DNA of 64,000 bases from Prorocentrum cordatum (GCA_963575745.1 CAUYUJ010004335.1:582856-646855); one strand, 5' to 3'. Shown: positions 20,683 through 30,720, counted from the stretch's first letter. Translations and numbers: made by a program. Notes: generated by a model not told the origin, from the sequence alone.

Positions 20683-22425
20683 CTACGCAGCGTCATGCTG
20701 CCAGCGCCGCTTGGACGTGGCCCCCAGTTCCTGCCTGTAGGAGTCGCAGCAGGACCTACAGGCCTCGTAAATGCAATGGCGCCCGGGTTGGTTTTTACCG
20801 CACCACTTGCACATCGGCAGCGATGGCACGGTTGCTCCTTGCGGTGGCCTGTCGCCTGCCGCGTAGCGTGCAGCACGAGCCGCTTTCTTCTCTAGCCAGG
20901 CTGGCGCTTGTCGACTGCTCTGCTTCCACTCAACCCAAGCAGGAGGCGCGGTTGGTGGTGGCTGCGGCTGCACTGGCACGCTGCAGACATGCGGCTGTGG
21001 CATGCTGACATGGGCGTGCTGCGCCGTGGCCACATGGTGCGTCGCACATTGTGCGGCTTGTGCAGTCACGGTTGCAGCGTCCACCGCTTGCATCACGTCG
21101 TTACGGAGTGCTGCAACCGTCGCGTTTAGCTGTTTGATCTGCTCCTCGTAGGCTGCCTGGCAGGCGCTGCCTGGCATGCTTCCTGGCAGGCTGGTATGTG
21201 GGCTGCCGCCGCCGCCGAGCGTTGGCCGTGGGGATCCTGTGTCTGGCGAGCCAACGTCAAAACCCACATTTCCGTGGAATCTCGTCGGCGTACTCCTCCG
21301 CGGGCTGACCTGCGGGCTGCTGCCACATGTCGGCATCTTCTGGATAGCCCGCGGACGGCCACGACATGTTGTCATATTGATGATGGTCGTTGGGCTGTGG
21401 ATAATCATACCACGGCTTGCCATCATCATTAATCTTATTATTGACCCAGGTGTCCGCCTCCTCCACTTCGTCGTGCATGTAGTCCGTGGCGGGATGATGT
21501 TGTTGATATGGCTCCGCGGAGCACTGACTACCACGAGCGTCGTCCGGGGCGTCACCCGTCTGTGGCTTTTCGTCCTCGGGCTGATAAAACATAAGTTTAG
21601 ACCCGTTGCACATGTCGATCACTTCTTGTGCGGACATCTTCTCAGGTTGTTTGTGAGGTGGCCCCTCTTTCCGAATTGCCTGCCGAAGCTCGTGCCTGTA
21701 CGGCAGATCGAAGTAGTTGGCCAGCTCAAACCAGTTGCTGATCTTGTGCAGGTGGGTCGTCATGGCCGTCGTGGCCTCCTCCGGGAGAACTTTCATCCAC
21801 CATGGCGGTTAAGTTCCCTCGTGCTTGGTGAACTGGAAGAGCGCGCCAGGCGAGCCATTATCGCAGGATGTGATCGTTTTGTATGCGTTCTGGCCCGTCT
21901 GGTCCAAGAACACGGAATACAGGCACTCTGGATCGTTGTCAAGCATGTGCGTGATCCCGGCCCGCTTTGCAGGAATCCCTTTGCCATTCCAGCCGCTCTT
22001 CTTCGACGTGATGGAAATCTGGTGAGCTTCCATGCCGAGGTGCATGATGCCACACTGCCTGAGGAACCTCACGACGTAGAACTCGATCTCATTGCCTCGT
22101 TGCCAGGAAGTCAATTTCCCTTTATTGTTCGAGAAATCGCGTGAACAGCGTCGGTTCCATATTTCGCCATGAACAGCGCGAGGAACGAGTAGGCGCCGTC
22201 TGACATTGATTGCCAACAGCCATCACCTCGGGGTTGCGAATGCTGCAAGCCTTTCTGCCAGCACTAGGTGTAATTAACATCGATAAGTACACCTTTTGTG
22301 GCACGAGGCATGCATTCCAACCCGACACCGTCTGCTGACACACCCTTCTTGCTCAACACTTGGCCCACATCGATGCCGAGCTTCGGCGCCTCCGCATGCT
22401 GTGGACCGCCGTGGCCCCAGTCCAT
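20683..22425 (-). pseudogene. Large broken hypothetical gene with Cys-rich C-terminus
   Basis: I do not recognise the family. Natural reading starts at the ATG at 22425 (MDWGHGGPQHAEAPKLGIDV). It meets an in-frame TAG near 22264, continues in the same frame through MSDGAYSFLALFMAKYGTDA (22206), then shifts frame near 22125 into EIEFYVVRFLRQCGIMHLGM. It meets a TAA at about 21807 and resumes at once in the same frame with WWMKVLPEEATTAMTTHLHK. A final shift near 21260 leads to a helix (YEEQIKQLNATVAALRNDVM) and a Cys cluster, CKWCGKNQPGRHC followed by CRSCC. The total would be about 570 aa. Two stops and two shifts in well-kept sequence suggest a decaying copy. The Cys/His cluster probably binds zinc. 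A DinoSL-like sequence lies 34 nt upstream and the hairpin motif 24 nt downstream. Confidence 0.5.
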
Positions 22426-22458
22426 GGGGCGCGCCAAGGGTGCGCCGAAGCAGCGCTG

Positions 22459-22481
22459 CTTAAGCCCAACTATGGCAATTG
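22459..22481 (-). other. Putative DinoSL relic (minus sense)
   Basis: The plus strand reads CTTAAGCCCAACTATGGC and onward. Against the reverse complement of the 22-nt DinoSL it matches about 15 of 21 positions with a 2-nt insertion. It lies 34 nt upstream of the ATG at 22425. Chance cannot be excluded for this copy alone. Confidence 0.4.
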
Positions 22482-22699
22482 AATGCGGAGGAGGAGGAGG
22501 AGGGGGAAGTGTGCGCCGTCTTGGACCATTGTGGGCCATCCTGGTGAGAACGTCATGGGCCGTCTTGGATCCTCCTGGGCTGTCTCGGCGCATCTCGGGC
22601 CGTCTTGGGAATCATTCTCGGGGCTGTTGGCGCCTGGCAGGGGCCTATGTGGGTGAATAACGGGCGCGGGATGGACAGCGGGGTATGGGGTGAGTGGAA
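22482..22699. other. Divergent intergenic region
   Basis: Separates a minus-strand and a plus-strand gene. Holds a GGAGGAGGA tract at about 22486-22505 and a few GGCCGTCTTGG-like words. No promoter motif is identifiable; dinoflagellates are not known to use a canonical TATA box. Confidence 0.4.
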
Positions 22700-22720
22700 C
22701 CACTGCCACTTTGGCTCATA
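22700..22720 (+). other. Putative DinoSL relic
   Basis: Matches DinoSL at 15 of 21 positions without gaps, including nine contiguous bases TTTGGCTCA. It lies about 75 nt upstream of the ATG at 22795 and in the same orientation. Confidence 0.5.
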
Positions 22721-22794
22721 ACTTATTAACGGCTTGATCTCTCGAGATCCGACACGGGGCCATCTGGCCACTACTACCAATTCGACGGAGGGCA

Positions 22795-23542
22795 ATGACG
22801 AGCCACACGCGCATCCTCTTCGACCTGCCGACCCAGCGCGACGCAGTCGAGAACGCGCTCAGGGACGAGACGCAGCAGTCAACCATCACAACCGCGAAGG
22901 GCAGGTTCTGGGCCTACTTCATGGAGCTGAACACATGGCTGCCAGTGACGACTACAGCGCGGGTCGACCCCCGCACGCTGGACATCATGACCCAGGGTGC
23001 GACGATCAAGAATACGATCACGAAGGAGATGTCGGAATACTTCGGCGCCGAGTCTGAGTTGAAGATCTACAAGCGTTACGGGCAATCCCCTGATGGAGAT
23101 CCCATTGGCGACGACCAACTCGTGAACCTCATCCAGTGGATCTACGTCCGCAAGACCCGCAAGACCGACGGCGGCGACGGCGGCGACGGCGACGCCAGCT
23201 CCGACACTCAGCCTGATCACCCGGCCGTCAACATACCCGAGATCGAGACGTGGGTGGAGGTACAACGACGAGTGGAAGAGGGTGATGTTGCCGAACCTCG
23301 AGGGGCCCACGCAGGGTCGCCTATTCGTCAACGTGAGCCGCTTGAAACGCAGGGCGCTCGAGGAGTTCGGGTTCACGGACATTGGCGAGCTCATCCTCAG
23401 GGCCGCCGACATCCACTACAACGACGGGGGAGATGCGGTGTTCCCAGCGCTCAGGCTCAACGAGCGCGTCATTCACCGCAAATGGTACTCGCTGGTCGTC
23501 GACAGGACCATGGTTGACTTCGCGCTCGAGGGTGAGCAGTGA
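22795..23542 (+). CDS. Hypothetical protein, about 245 aa, one frameshift
   Basis: I do not recognise the family. It opens MTSHTRILFDLPTQRDAVEN and is soluble and mixed alpha/beta in appearance, with an acidic Gly-Asp linker at about residues 123-133 (GGDGGDGDASSD). At about 23255-23275 the natural reading moves by one base from PEIETWVE into WKRVMLPNLEGPTQGRLFVN and continues to VDFALEGEQ and TGA at 23540-23542. The second part contains LKRRALEEFGFTDIGELILR, a helix pair. One single-base shift suggests either assembly error or early decay. Upstream is a putative DinoSL relic and downstream, 22 nt after the stop, the hairpin motif, so the gene looks like a complete transcript unit copied as one piece. 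It is followed on the same strand by the 24117 gene. Confidence 0.6.
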
Positions 23543-23564
23543 GGTGCCACGGCGTTTTCGGCAC

Positions 23565-23577
23565 GGCTGTTTCGGCC
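23565..23577 (+). promoter_or_regulatory. 3' hairpin motif GGCTGTTTCGGCC
   Basis: Begins 22 nt after the TGA of the preceding gene and is followed by GATTCGGACG. Same sense and similar distance as after the methyltransferase gene at 33560. Confidence 0.7.
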
Positions 23578-24026
23578 GATTCGGACGCCCCGGGGAGCTT
23601 GCGGGCGACGGTGCAGCCATTTGCGCCTTTGGGAGTGCCACCACTTGTTGGCGGCCGTCGCTTGCGTAGCCCTGTGCAATCAACATAGTTTTACCCGCGT
23701 GTTCATTGGGGCAGCCTGGAGAGTGCTATATTCAAGCCCCAACGCCAAGGATCGCGTGAGGGAGGGTGGGTTTGTCAAGTGCACCCCCCGATGCACTTGC
23801 GGTAGAACATGTTTTTGGCGAGCTTCCCCCTCCCTCGGCCGTCCCTCCAGGGTGAGCTGGCACTGGTTGAGGTCCAGGTATTTGTCTTTGCCAATGTCAG
23901 GAAGCCCCAGGCGAGAGCCGCATCTTGCAGAGGGCCCGCCATCCATCCACGCAGCTGGTGCACATCGTTGTTCTAATCACATGTTAAGATCCCGATGTCA
24001 TAGAACAACTCCACGAGACGACGCGC
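23578..24026. other. Intergenic, small perfect hairpin only
   Basis: No gene supported. AAGTGCA and TGCACTT at about 23777-23798 flank an 8-nt loop and form a 7-bp perfect stem. Confidence 0.4.
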
Positions 24027-24046
24027 CCGTAGCCATTCGGGTCAGT
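24027..24046 (+). other. Putative DinoSL relic
   Basis: Begins CCGTAGCCATT, identical to the first 11 bases of DinoSL after its variable first base, then CGGGTCA, which keeps GG and TCA with one base lost. About 16 of 21 positions match. It lies 71 nt upstream of the ATG at 24117. Confidence 0.6.
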
Positions 24047-24116
24047 TTGATTTTCTGGTGCAGCAAAACCGCATTCAATTCACTACCCCACTTCCGTGGG
24101 CACCAGGGGAGACGCC

Positions 24117-25992
24117 ATGGGCAAGCGCGGCCAGGCGACGAAGGAGAAGCCCGAGCCGAGAACGCGCCCGAGGATCGATAATAAGACCAGCGCCGCCGGG
24201 GCGGAGGCCGCCGCGGGCGAGATGGAACAGCGATCTAACAACGAAAACATGGTTCGCACCGTGATCAACGAGGTCCACGATGCGTTAAGCAAGATCGCGG
24301 AGCACCCGGTGTTCAAGGACATCGTTGGGCAGGAGCCGAAGACCATGTCGGATGGAGGCGCCCAGGCGCCATTCAAGCAGGCTGACATGAACGCTGTGCT
24401 GAACAGAGATGGACCTAGCCTGTTCTACAAATGCGGCCTCAATTTTATGTGGCAGAGCTCTCGCGTCGATGTGCAACCACCGCGCGCCCATCAACAAAGG
24501 CCAGATCAAGGAGCTCCAGAGGTTCGCCTTGGAGCCACTGCAGCCGCCCAGGCACATCCCCTTCGAGGCGGTGGTTGCGTTGGACTCAGCCACGCAATGC
24601 GTGGCGGGTGCGAAAGGTGCCTTGCAACGCTTGTCGCCCCCGGAGCCCGCCTTCGCGGTGATCTTCGGCGTCAGGGATGCAATCATTCAAGAAGCTGGCG
24701 ATGACGTGTTAGGGAAATGGCGCCACGCGCTGTTGACGGCGTCGTTCAGGTTCGAGCTGGTGACATCAGGGGGCGATCGGTATTGGAGGGCCCAAAACCT
24801 CCGACAGGAAGCCGTCGAGATGGGCATCGTGTCCCATTTGTCCGTCCGCCAGTGGATCTACGACGTCGTTGGCTTCAAGGCTTCCAAAGAGAAAGACCTG
24901 GACAGGGAGTTGGGCAGCGCTCAGGTCGCGAAGTACTACCATGAGAAAATGAAGTACGCCAGGGGGACGGAGGGAGTCAGCGCGTCTTTCGTCGACAGCG
25001 CCCTCACCGTGCACAGGAGGGCCCTCAGCAACGAGACGGCGCGCCAGTGGCTCGAGTGGTGCGACGAGCACCTGATGGAGAAGAGCCCATGTAGCAAATC
25101 GATTTATGCGTTGCAGGCCTTGGTCGACCGTGCGCAGACGACATCTCGCATTACCTGGGCCATTTGCGGCCTCACGGATCTCTACCGCATGGACTGGGGG
25201 TCGAATTCCATGCCCGGGAGGGGGGGATCGAGCAGAATAAGGTTTTGGTGTTGAAAACCACGGTGTGAACACGTTAGACGAGCATTTTGATCTTGAGGGC
25301 CGAGGCAGCCCAAGGGGAAGCGGAGCTACGGGGGAGAGGATGGATTAATTTGGTTGGTTGCGTGTCTTGGGTTGGCCTTGGCCTGTCACACTGCCTGTGA
25401 GTAGCCCCCCCCCAGGACTCTATCACCGCGGGGGAGTTCGCGATCCGCAGGATGAAGGACTACAGGCAGAGCTACATCGAGGTCCTCAACCTGAAGCATG
25501 CCATGCGCGATGAGTTGCTCCAGACGTGGTTGCCAGGGATCGGTCTGCCAATCGAGCACGTTAAAAAGATGCAGGAGGCGTTCGCCGATTTTCCGAACGC
25601 GCGCGCGTCTGTGACAGGCTACCCCGACGAGCCCACGGTGGACACTACGTGGATGGTCGGATGGCCCCCATCTTCGGTGGCGGCATGCACCTTTCTGGAA
25701 GAGTGTATCTACACTTGCTCCTATGACGGCCGCTACAGGGACGCTGTAAAGTCGAAGGCAAAGGTTGCTGACATCTTGGAGTACGAGAGCGTCAAGCGCG
25801 AGATCGACGAGATCGCCGCGACTCTGGCCCAAGAGCGAGCCGCTGCAGCGGCGGCGAGAGGAGAGACCCCTGCAGTGGACCCAGCTACGCCAGCTCCGAC
25901 AACTGGTACGACAACCGCGACTCCAGAGTCGAATGGCTCTCACAGCATGGAGCAGCAGGACCAAGAGTATTGGGAGAAGATCATCAAGAAGC
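24117..25992 (+). CDS. Hypothetical protein with intron and one frameshift
   Basis: I do not recognise the family. The ATG at 24117 opens MGKRGQATKEKPEPRTRPRI, a basic N-terminus, followed by helices (MVRTVINEVHDALSKIAEHP). A one-base shift near 24455 moves the reading into SMCNHRAPINKGQIKELQRF. This continues through VRQWIYDVVGFKASKEKDLD to about 25200. An intron of about 200 nt follows; its acceptor is probably the CCCAG at 25411-25415, giving DSITAGEFAIRRMKDYRQSY downstream. The donor is unclear: a GA donor at ATG|GACTGG is one choice and no good GT is in phase. The last part (about 25416-25992) ends in an Ala/Pro/Thr linker and EYWEKIIKK, where the frame breaks at a 20-bp palindrome. The gene may end here or be fused to the next. 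Confidence 0.55.
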
Positions 25993-26012
25993 ATGTCCAC
26001 GTACGTGGACAT
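25993..26012. repeat. 20-bp perfect palindrome at a reading-frame break
   Basis: ATGTCCACGTACGTGGACAT is its own reverse complement. It lies exactly where the frame of the upstream part gives way to that of the downstream part, and its first three bases form the possible start codon of the downstream gene. Confidence 0.9.
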
Positions 26013-27222
26013 CATCGTCGAGAAGAAAACAGCCGCTGAGCTGGAAAACGCAATTCGCGATTCCACTCTGGCGGGCATCAGGGGCGATCCGACTGGTCTC
26101 GCGCTGTTTCACTTCGACGTCAAGCAGAGCGGCGAGCCCTTAACTCGCCCGGAGCTGCGGGTCGCCCCCCTGCGCGACGCGAACTACCACAGGCTGGTCA
26201 GGACCGTGCTGAACGCGCGTGCCCCGGCTGGCGGTACCCCTGGTCTACGATCTGGTGAAGTGGCTATCCTGCTCGACGGCGGCAGGAGTGGCAACTCCAA
26301 TAAACTAATTGCCCCGTGGCGCGAGGGGACTTCGAAGGACAAGAAGAAACAGGACGATGATGATGAGGACGAAGAAGACAAGGAGGACGACCCCGACGAC
26401 GAGGACGGAACTGAGGTCCTGACCTTCACCTCCTCTGTCATCAACATCGTCTACTCCGAGGCCAGCATCGCCAACCACCGCAAGAAGTTGCGCAGCTGCA
26501 CAGGTGGCCTTCGCCAGTCCGAGTGCGCTCACATGTTCTCACATACGAAGGTCTCCCTGCCAGAGAGGTCACGGAAACACTATCCTGGAAGCACGTCGGG
26601 CGACGCAATCATGGGCGTCGAGGCGACCGAGGCCAAAAAGGAGTGGACCATGAGTTGGTCGGACAAAAAGGCGCTCTACGGCAAGAAGAACCTCATCGCT
26701 GTCGGCGGCGAGACGAAATGCACGAGCCCGGACGACGTGGTCGAGCGCAAGACGGACTCCACGCAAGTGCCAGTCACGCACCGCGGAATGCCCCCCGCGC
26801 GGTACGACGAGCTCATCCACATGTTTTTCTTGAAGGCCATCGTGGACTTGACGCCGCTGGGCGCCAAATTCGCTTGGCAGGCGGTGCTCAACCGCGCGGG
26901 GTACGTCGGCATCGCTTTCACCGAGGAGCACAAGACTATGATCTACGCGAGGCTCGTCGAGCAGATGAGGGCCGAGATGTGCCAGACGGGCTCCAAGCTC
27001 TACAACGCCCAGTACGCGAAGGCGGCAGGGCTCACCGAGACGCCGCCCCCAGTGCCACCGCCGAACCTCAAGCGCCGCCCCCGGCGCAAGCCCGTGGCGG
27101 TTCCCACGGCTGAGCCAGGCACTGGCGGGGATGGTGAGCCTGAGAATGACAATCCTGAGCCTGGGGATGATGGTCTTGTTGGTGATCCCGATCCTGAGAA
27201 CGCCTGGGATCCCTTTGCATGA
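25995..27222 (+). CDS. Hypothetical protein, about 408 aa, possible methyltransferase-like C-terminal region
   Basis: Opens with codons for STYVDIIVEKKTAAELENAI, just inside the palindrome. An ATG at about 25993 may be its start, or this may be the C-terminal half of the preceding gene. Residues about 100-140 are a highly acidic linker (KKKQDDDDEDEEDKEDDPDD). The C-terminal region has MFFLKAIVDLTPLGAKFAWQ followed by GYVGIAFTEEHKTMIYARLV. The hydrophobic strand ending in an acidic residue, then a turn and helix, resembles motif I of class I SAM-dependent methyltransferases and a dinoflagellate family I recall with IIDLT at this place. The Gly-rich loop is poor (PLGAK), so activity is doubtful. 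The tail is Pro- and acid-rich. Stop TGA at 27220-27222; a weak hairpin-like GCTGGTTCGGCTG lies about 18 nt beyond. Confidence 0.5.
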
Positions 27223-27528
27223 TGCGGCATGCGTTGCCAGCTGGTTCGGCTGTAGCTGTGTTTTTCGTGCTGCAATAGGTCATGAGGACCATGGTGTGCA
27301 GCATGGTTGAATGAGGAGGACGGTGGAAAGGGGTAAGGTGATTAGAAGGAGGACCGACGATTGAGGATCCATCACCTTATTGTTTTTTCGTAGGATGCAT
27401 TTCGCCAACATGGTGATCTGCGATCGCCTGGCTGATTCGGCCTCTCTTGCACGTCTGGGGAGAAGTCGCCCGGATGCTGTGGGTGAAAACCAAAACAACT
27501 ATGTACGTAATGGCATGCGTTGTCGTTA
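27223..27528. other. Intergenic, nothing recognised
   Basis: Unique sequence between the last gene of the block and the start of the repeat complex. Confidence 0.4.
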
Positions 27529-27660
27529 TTATCGAAGACGCCTACGGCGAATCACCGCCGCCCCCTGCCTTTTTGGAAGCGCCTATGTGGCCGAACGTTG
27601 AGGCCAGACCTGCCAAGCCATCAGACCATGTGATCCCCGAATCGGTTTGGAAAGCCTTCG
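27529..27660 (+). repeat. Extra copy of the palindrome-arm terminus
   Basis: About 130 bases starting ATCGAAGACGCCTACGGCG and running through GGAAGCGCCTATGTGGCCGA to AATCGGTTTGGAAAGCCTTC. It is nearly identical to the outer end of the left palindrome arm (from 28856) and to the reverse complement of the right arm end. A more diverged inverted copy of the first 35 bases is at about 9993-10026. Confidence 0.85.
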
Positions 27661-28725
27661 GCCGTCTTGGAGGCCTTTTGGGCCGTCTTAGACCATCTTG
27701 AGGCCATCTTGGGCCGTCTTGGGCGCATCTCGGAGCCATCTTACCCGTCTTGGAGGCCATTTTGGCCGTCTTGGAGGCATCTTGGAGGCCATCTTGGGCC
27801 AGCTTGGCCGTCTTGGAGGCCATCTTGGGCGTCTTGGAGGCCTCTTGGGCCGTCTTGAGGCCCTCTTGGGGCCTTCTTGGGGGCCTCTTGGGCCGTCATG
27901 GGGCCATCTTGGAGGCCTCTTGGGTGCTGTTGGGGCGATGTTGGGGACCTCATGGGCCGTCTGGGGCCGTCGGAGAGCTGAAAAGAAGAACATGCCAAAA
28001 TCCTTCAAAAACCTTAGGAAAATCAATGATTTTAACCTATTCGGGCCTTCCTGGAGGGCGTCTTGGAGGGCTCTTGGGCCGTCTTGGAGGCCTTTTGCCG
28101 GCCTTTTGGGCCGTCTTAGACCATCTTGAGGCCATCTTGGACCGTCTTGGGTGCATCTTGGAGCCATCTTACCCGTCTTGGAGGCCATCTTGGCCGTCTT
28201 GGAGGCATCTTGGAGGCCATCTTGGGCCATCTTGGCCGTCTTGGAGGCCATCTTGGGCGTCTTGGAGGCCTCTTGGGCCGTCTTGAGGCCCTCTTGGGGC
28301 CTTCTTGGGGGCCTCTTGGGCCGTCATGGGGCCATCTTGGAGGCCTCTTGGGTGCTGTTGGGGCGATGTTGGGGACCTCTTGGGCCGTCTTGGGCCGTCG
28401 GAGAGCTGAAAAGAAGAACATGCCAAAATCCTTGAACAACCTACGGAAAAACAATGATTTTAACCTATTCGGGCCTTCCTGGAGGGCGTCTTGGAGGGCT
28501 CTTGGGCCGTCTTGGAGGCCTTTTGCCGGCCTTTTGGGCCGTCTTAGACCATCTTGAGGCCATCTTGGGCCGTCTTGGGTGCATCTTGGAGCCATCTTAC
28601 CCGTCTTGGAGGCCATCTTGGCCGTCTTGGAAGCATCTTGGAGGCCATCTTGGGCCATCTTGGCCGTCTTGGAGGCCATCTTGGGCCAAGTTGGGGCAAC
28701 AAAGGCATTGACAGATGGATTTTCG
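27661..28725 (+). repeat. 428-bp tandem repeat, about 2.4 copies
   Basis: Units start at about 27690, 28118 and 28546, 428 bases apart and about 95% identical. Each is built from GGCCATCTTGGGCCGTCTTGG words and carries one AT-rich island of about 45 bases (27992-28040, 28420-28468). The third unit is cut short near 28725. Both strands are open in long frames because the base words lack stop codons; no protein is supported. Confidence 0.9.
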
Positions 28726-28776
28726 GAAACTTGCGGGTGGCCGGCGGGACGGGCCGAAGCCCACTGGGGAGTTCTT

Positions 28777-28855
28777 TTAGAAAAAGAACCAAAACCAAAA
28801 CCTGAAACATCCAGCACGCCGTGCACCCCTGTGGCAAGACCACAGGGGGCGGCGG
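28777..28855 (+). repeat. Hairpin cassette, copy 1 (plus orientation)
   Basis: Starts TTCTTTTAGAAAAAGAACC, has AACCAAAACC repeats, then GCACG-C-CGTGC (perfect 5-bp stem), then CCCCTGTGG-CAAGA-CCACAGGGG (perfect 9-bp stem), and ends GGCGGCGGA. Inverted and direct copies lie in the palindrome spacer (29713-29787) and right flank (30645-30720). Confidence 0.85.
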
Positions 28856-29712
28856 ATCGAAGACGCCTACGGCGAATCACCGCCGCCCCCTGCCTTTTTG
28901 GAAGCGCCTATGTGGCCGAACGTTGAGGCCAGACCTGCCAAGCTATCGGACCACGTGTTCCCCGAATCGGTTTGGAAAGCCTTCGGGGAACACGTGGGCA
29001 TCTTGAAGGTCATCTTGGCCGTCTTGGAGGCCTCTTGGGCAAGCTTTGGGCGATCTTTGGGGCTTTTTGGGCCGTCTCGGGCCAGCTTCGAGCCAACTTC
29101 GGCCATCTTGGTGGGTTCCTGGCACGTCTGAAGCCGTCGGGAGCCGTTTGGGGGGCCTCTATGGGCCGACTTGGGGCCCGCTTGGAATGCTCCAGGGCCG
29201 TCTTGGAGGCCATCTTGGGCGTCTTGGAGGCCATCTTGGGCGTGTTGGAGGCCTCTTGGGCCCTCTTGGGGCCCTCTAGGGGCCATCTTGGAGGCCACTT
29301 GGGCCATCATGGGGCTCTCTTGGGGGCCTCTTGGGCGATCTTGGGGGCTTCTTGGGCCGTCTTGAGCCGTCGGAGAGCCGAAAAGGCGCAAATGCCAAAA
29401 TCCTTCAAAAACCAAGGGAAAATCAATGATTTTGGCCTCTTCGGACTCTCCTGGAGGACCTCTTGGAGGCCTCTTGGGCCGTCTGGGAGGCCTCTGGGGG
29501 GCCTCTTGGGCCGTCTTGGGCCGTCTTGGACTCTCTTGGGCCGTTTTGGAGGCCGTCTTGGACCATCTCGGGCGGACTTGGAGGCCATCTTGGGCCATCT
29601 TCGCGATTTTTTGAGGATGTCCCGAGCGAAAAGGCCGTTTTTGGGCATTGACAGACGCATTTTGGGAAACGCGCGGGTGGCCGGCGGGGCGGGCCGAAGC
29701 CCACTGGGGAGT
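28856..29712 (+). repeat. 1.8-kb palindrome, left arm (857 bp)
   Basis: Pairs with 29788-30644 around an axis at 29750; positions sum to 59500. Arms are well over 99% identical by eye, with single differences such as GGCCGTC versus GGCAGTC near 29018. The outer 130 bases are unique sequence, the middle is GGCCATCTTGG-type repeat with one AT-rich island at about 29391-29435, and the inner end has GGGTGGCCGGCGGG and CCCACTGGGGAGT. Confidence 0.95.
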
Positions 29713-29787
29713 CCGCCGCCCCCTGCTTGCAGGGGTGCACGGCGTGCTGGATGATTCAGTTTTGGTTTTGGTTCTTTTTCTAAAAGA
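29713..29787 (-). repeat. Palindrome spacer: hairpin cassette, copy 2 (inverted)
   Basis: The 75-bp spacer between the arms is an inverted copy of the cassette that also flanks both arms outside. Here the last stem is CCCCTGC-TTGC-style (minus sense CCCCTGC-AA-GCAGGGG). The sequence CTTTTTCTAAAAGAAC at the right end belongs to the cassette. Confidence 0.9.
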
Positions 29788-30644
29788 ACTCCCCAGTGGG
29801 CTTCGGCCCGTCCCGCCGGCCACCCGCGCGTTTCCCAAAATGCGTCTGTCAATGCCCAAAAACGGCCGTTTCGCTCGGGACATCCTCAAAAAATCGCGAA
29901 GATGGCCCAAGATGGCCTCCAAGTCCGCCCGAGATGGTCCAAGACGGCCTCCAAAACGGCCCAAGAGAGTCCAAGACGGCCCAAGACGGCCCAAGAGGCC
30001 CCCCAGAGGCCTCCCAGACGGCCCAAGAGGCCTCCAAGAGGTCCTCCAGGAGAGTCCGAAGAGGCCAAAATCATTGATTTTCCCTTGGTTTTTGAAGGAT
30101 TTTGGCATTTGCGCCTTTTCGGCTCTCCGACGGCTCAAGACGGCCCAAGAAGCCCCCAAGATCGCCCAAGAGGCCCCCAAGAGAGCCCCATGATGGCCCA
30201 AGTGGCCTCCAAGATGGCCCCTAGAGGGCCCCAAGAGGGCCCAAGAGGCCTCCAACACGCCCAAGATGGCCTCCAAGACGCCCAAGATGGCCTCCAAGAC
30301 GGCCCTGGAGCATTCCAAGCGGGCCCCAAGTCGGCCCATAGAGGCCCCCCAAACGGCTCCCGACGGCTTCAGACGTGCCAGGAACCCACCAAGATGGCCG
30401 AAGTTGGCTCGAAGCTGGCCCGAGACGGCCCAAAAAGCCCCAAAGATCGCCCAAAGCTTGCCCAAGAGGCCTCCAAGACTGCCAAGATGACCTTCAAGAT
30501 GCCCACGTGTTCCCCGAAGGCTTTCCAAACCGATTCGGGGAACACGTGGTCCGATAGCTTGGCAGGTCTAGCCTCAACGTTCGGCCACATAGGCGCTTCC
30601 AAAAAGGCAAGGGGCGGCGGTGATTCGCCGTAGGCGTCTTCGAT
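29788..30644 (-). repeat. 1.8-kb palindrome, right arm (857 bp)
   Basis: Reverse complement of the left arm. Ends outward with GGCGGTGATTCGCCGTAGGCG and TCTTCGAT at 30644, exactly mirroring 28856. Long open frames run through the palindrome on both strands (over 500 codons on the minus strand) but come from repeat words. Confidence 0.95.
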
Positions 30645-30720
30645 TCTTTTAGAAAAAGAACCAAAACCAAAACTGAATCATCCAGCACGCCGTGCACCCC
30701 TGCAAGCAGGGGGCGGCGGA
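30645..30720 (+). repeat. Hairpin cassette, copy 3 (plus orientation)
   Basis: Direct copy of the 28777-28855 cassette, differing in the last stem (CCCCTGC-AA-GCAGGGG here) and in TGAATCATCC versus TGAAACATCC. Confidence 0.9.

Noticed and set aside
28867-30528. 553-codon minus-strand open frame across the palindrome
   Set aside because: It is made of repeat words without stop codons, has no domain, and its mirror image is open on the other strand for the same reason.
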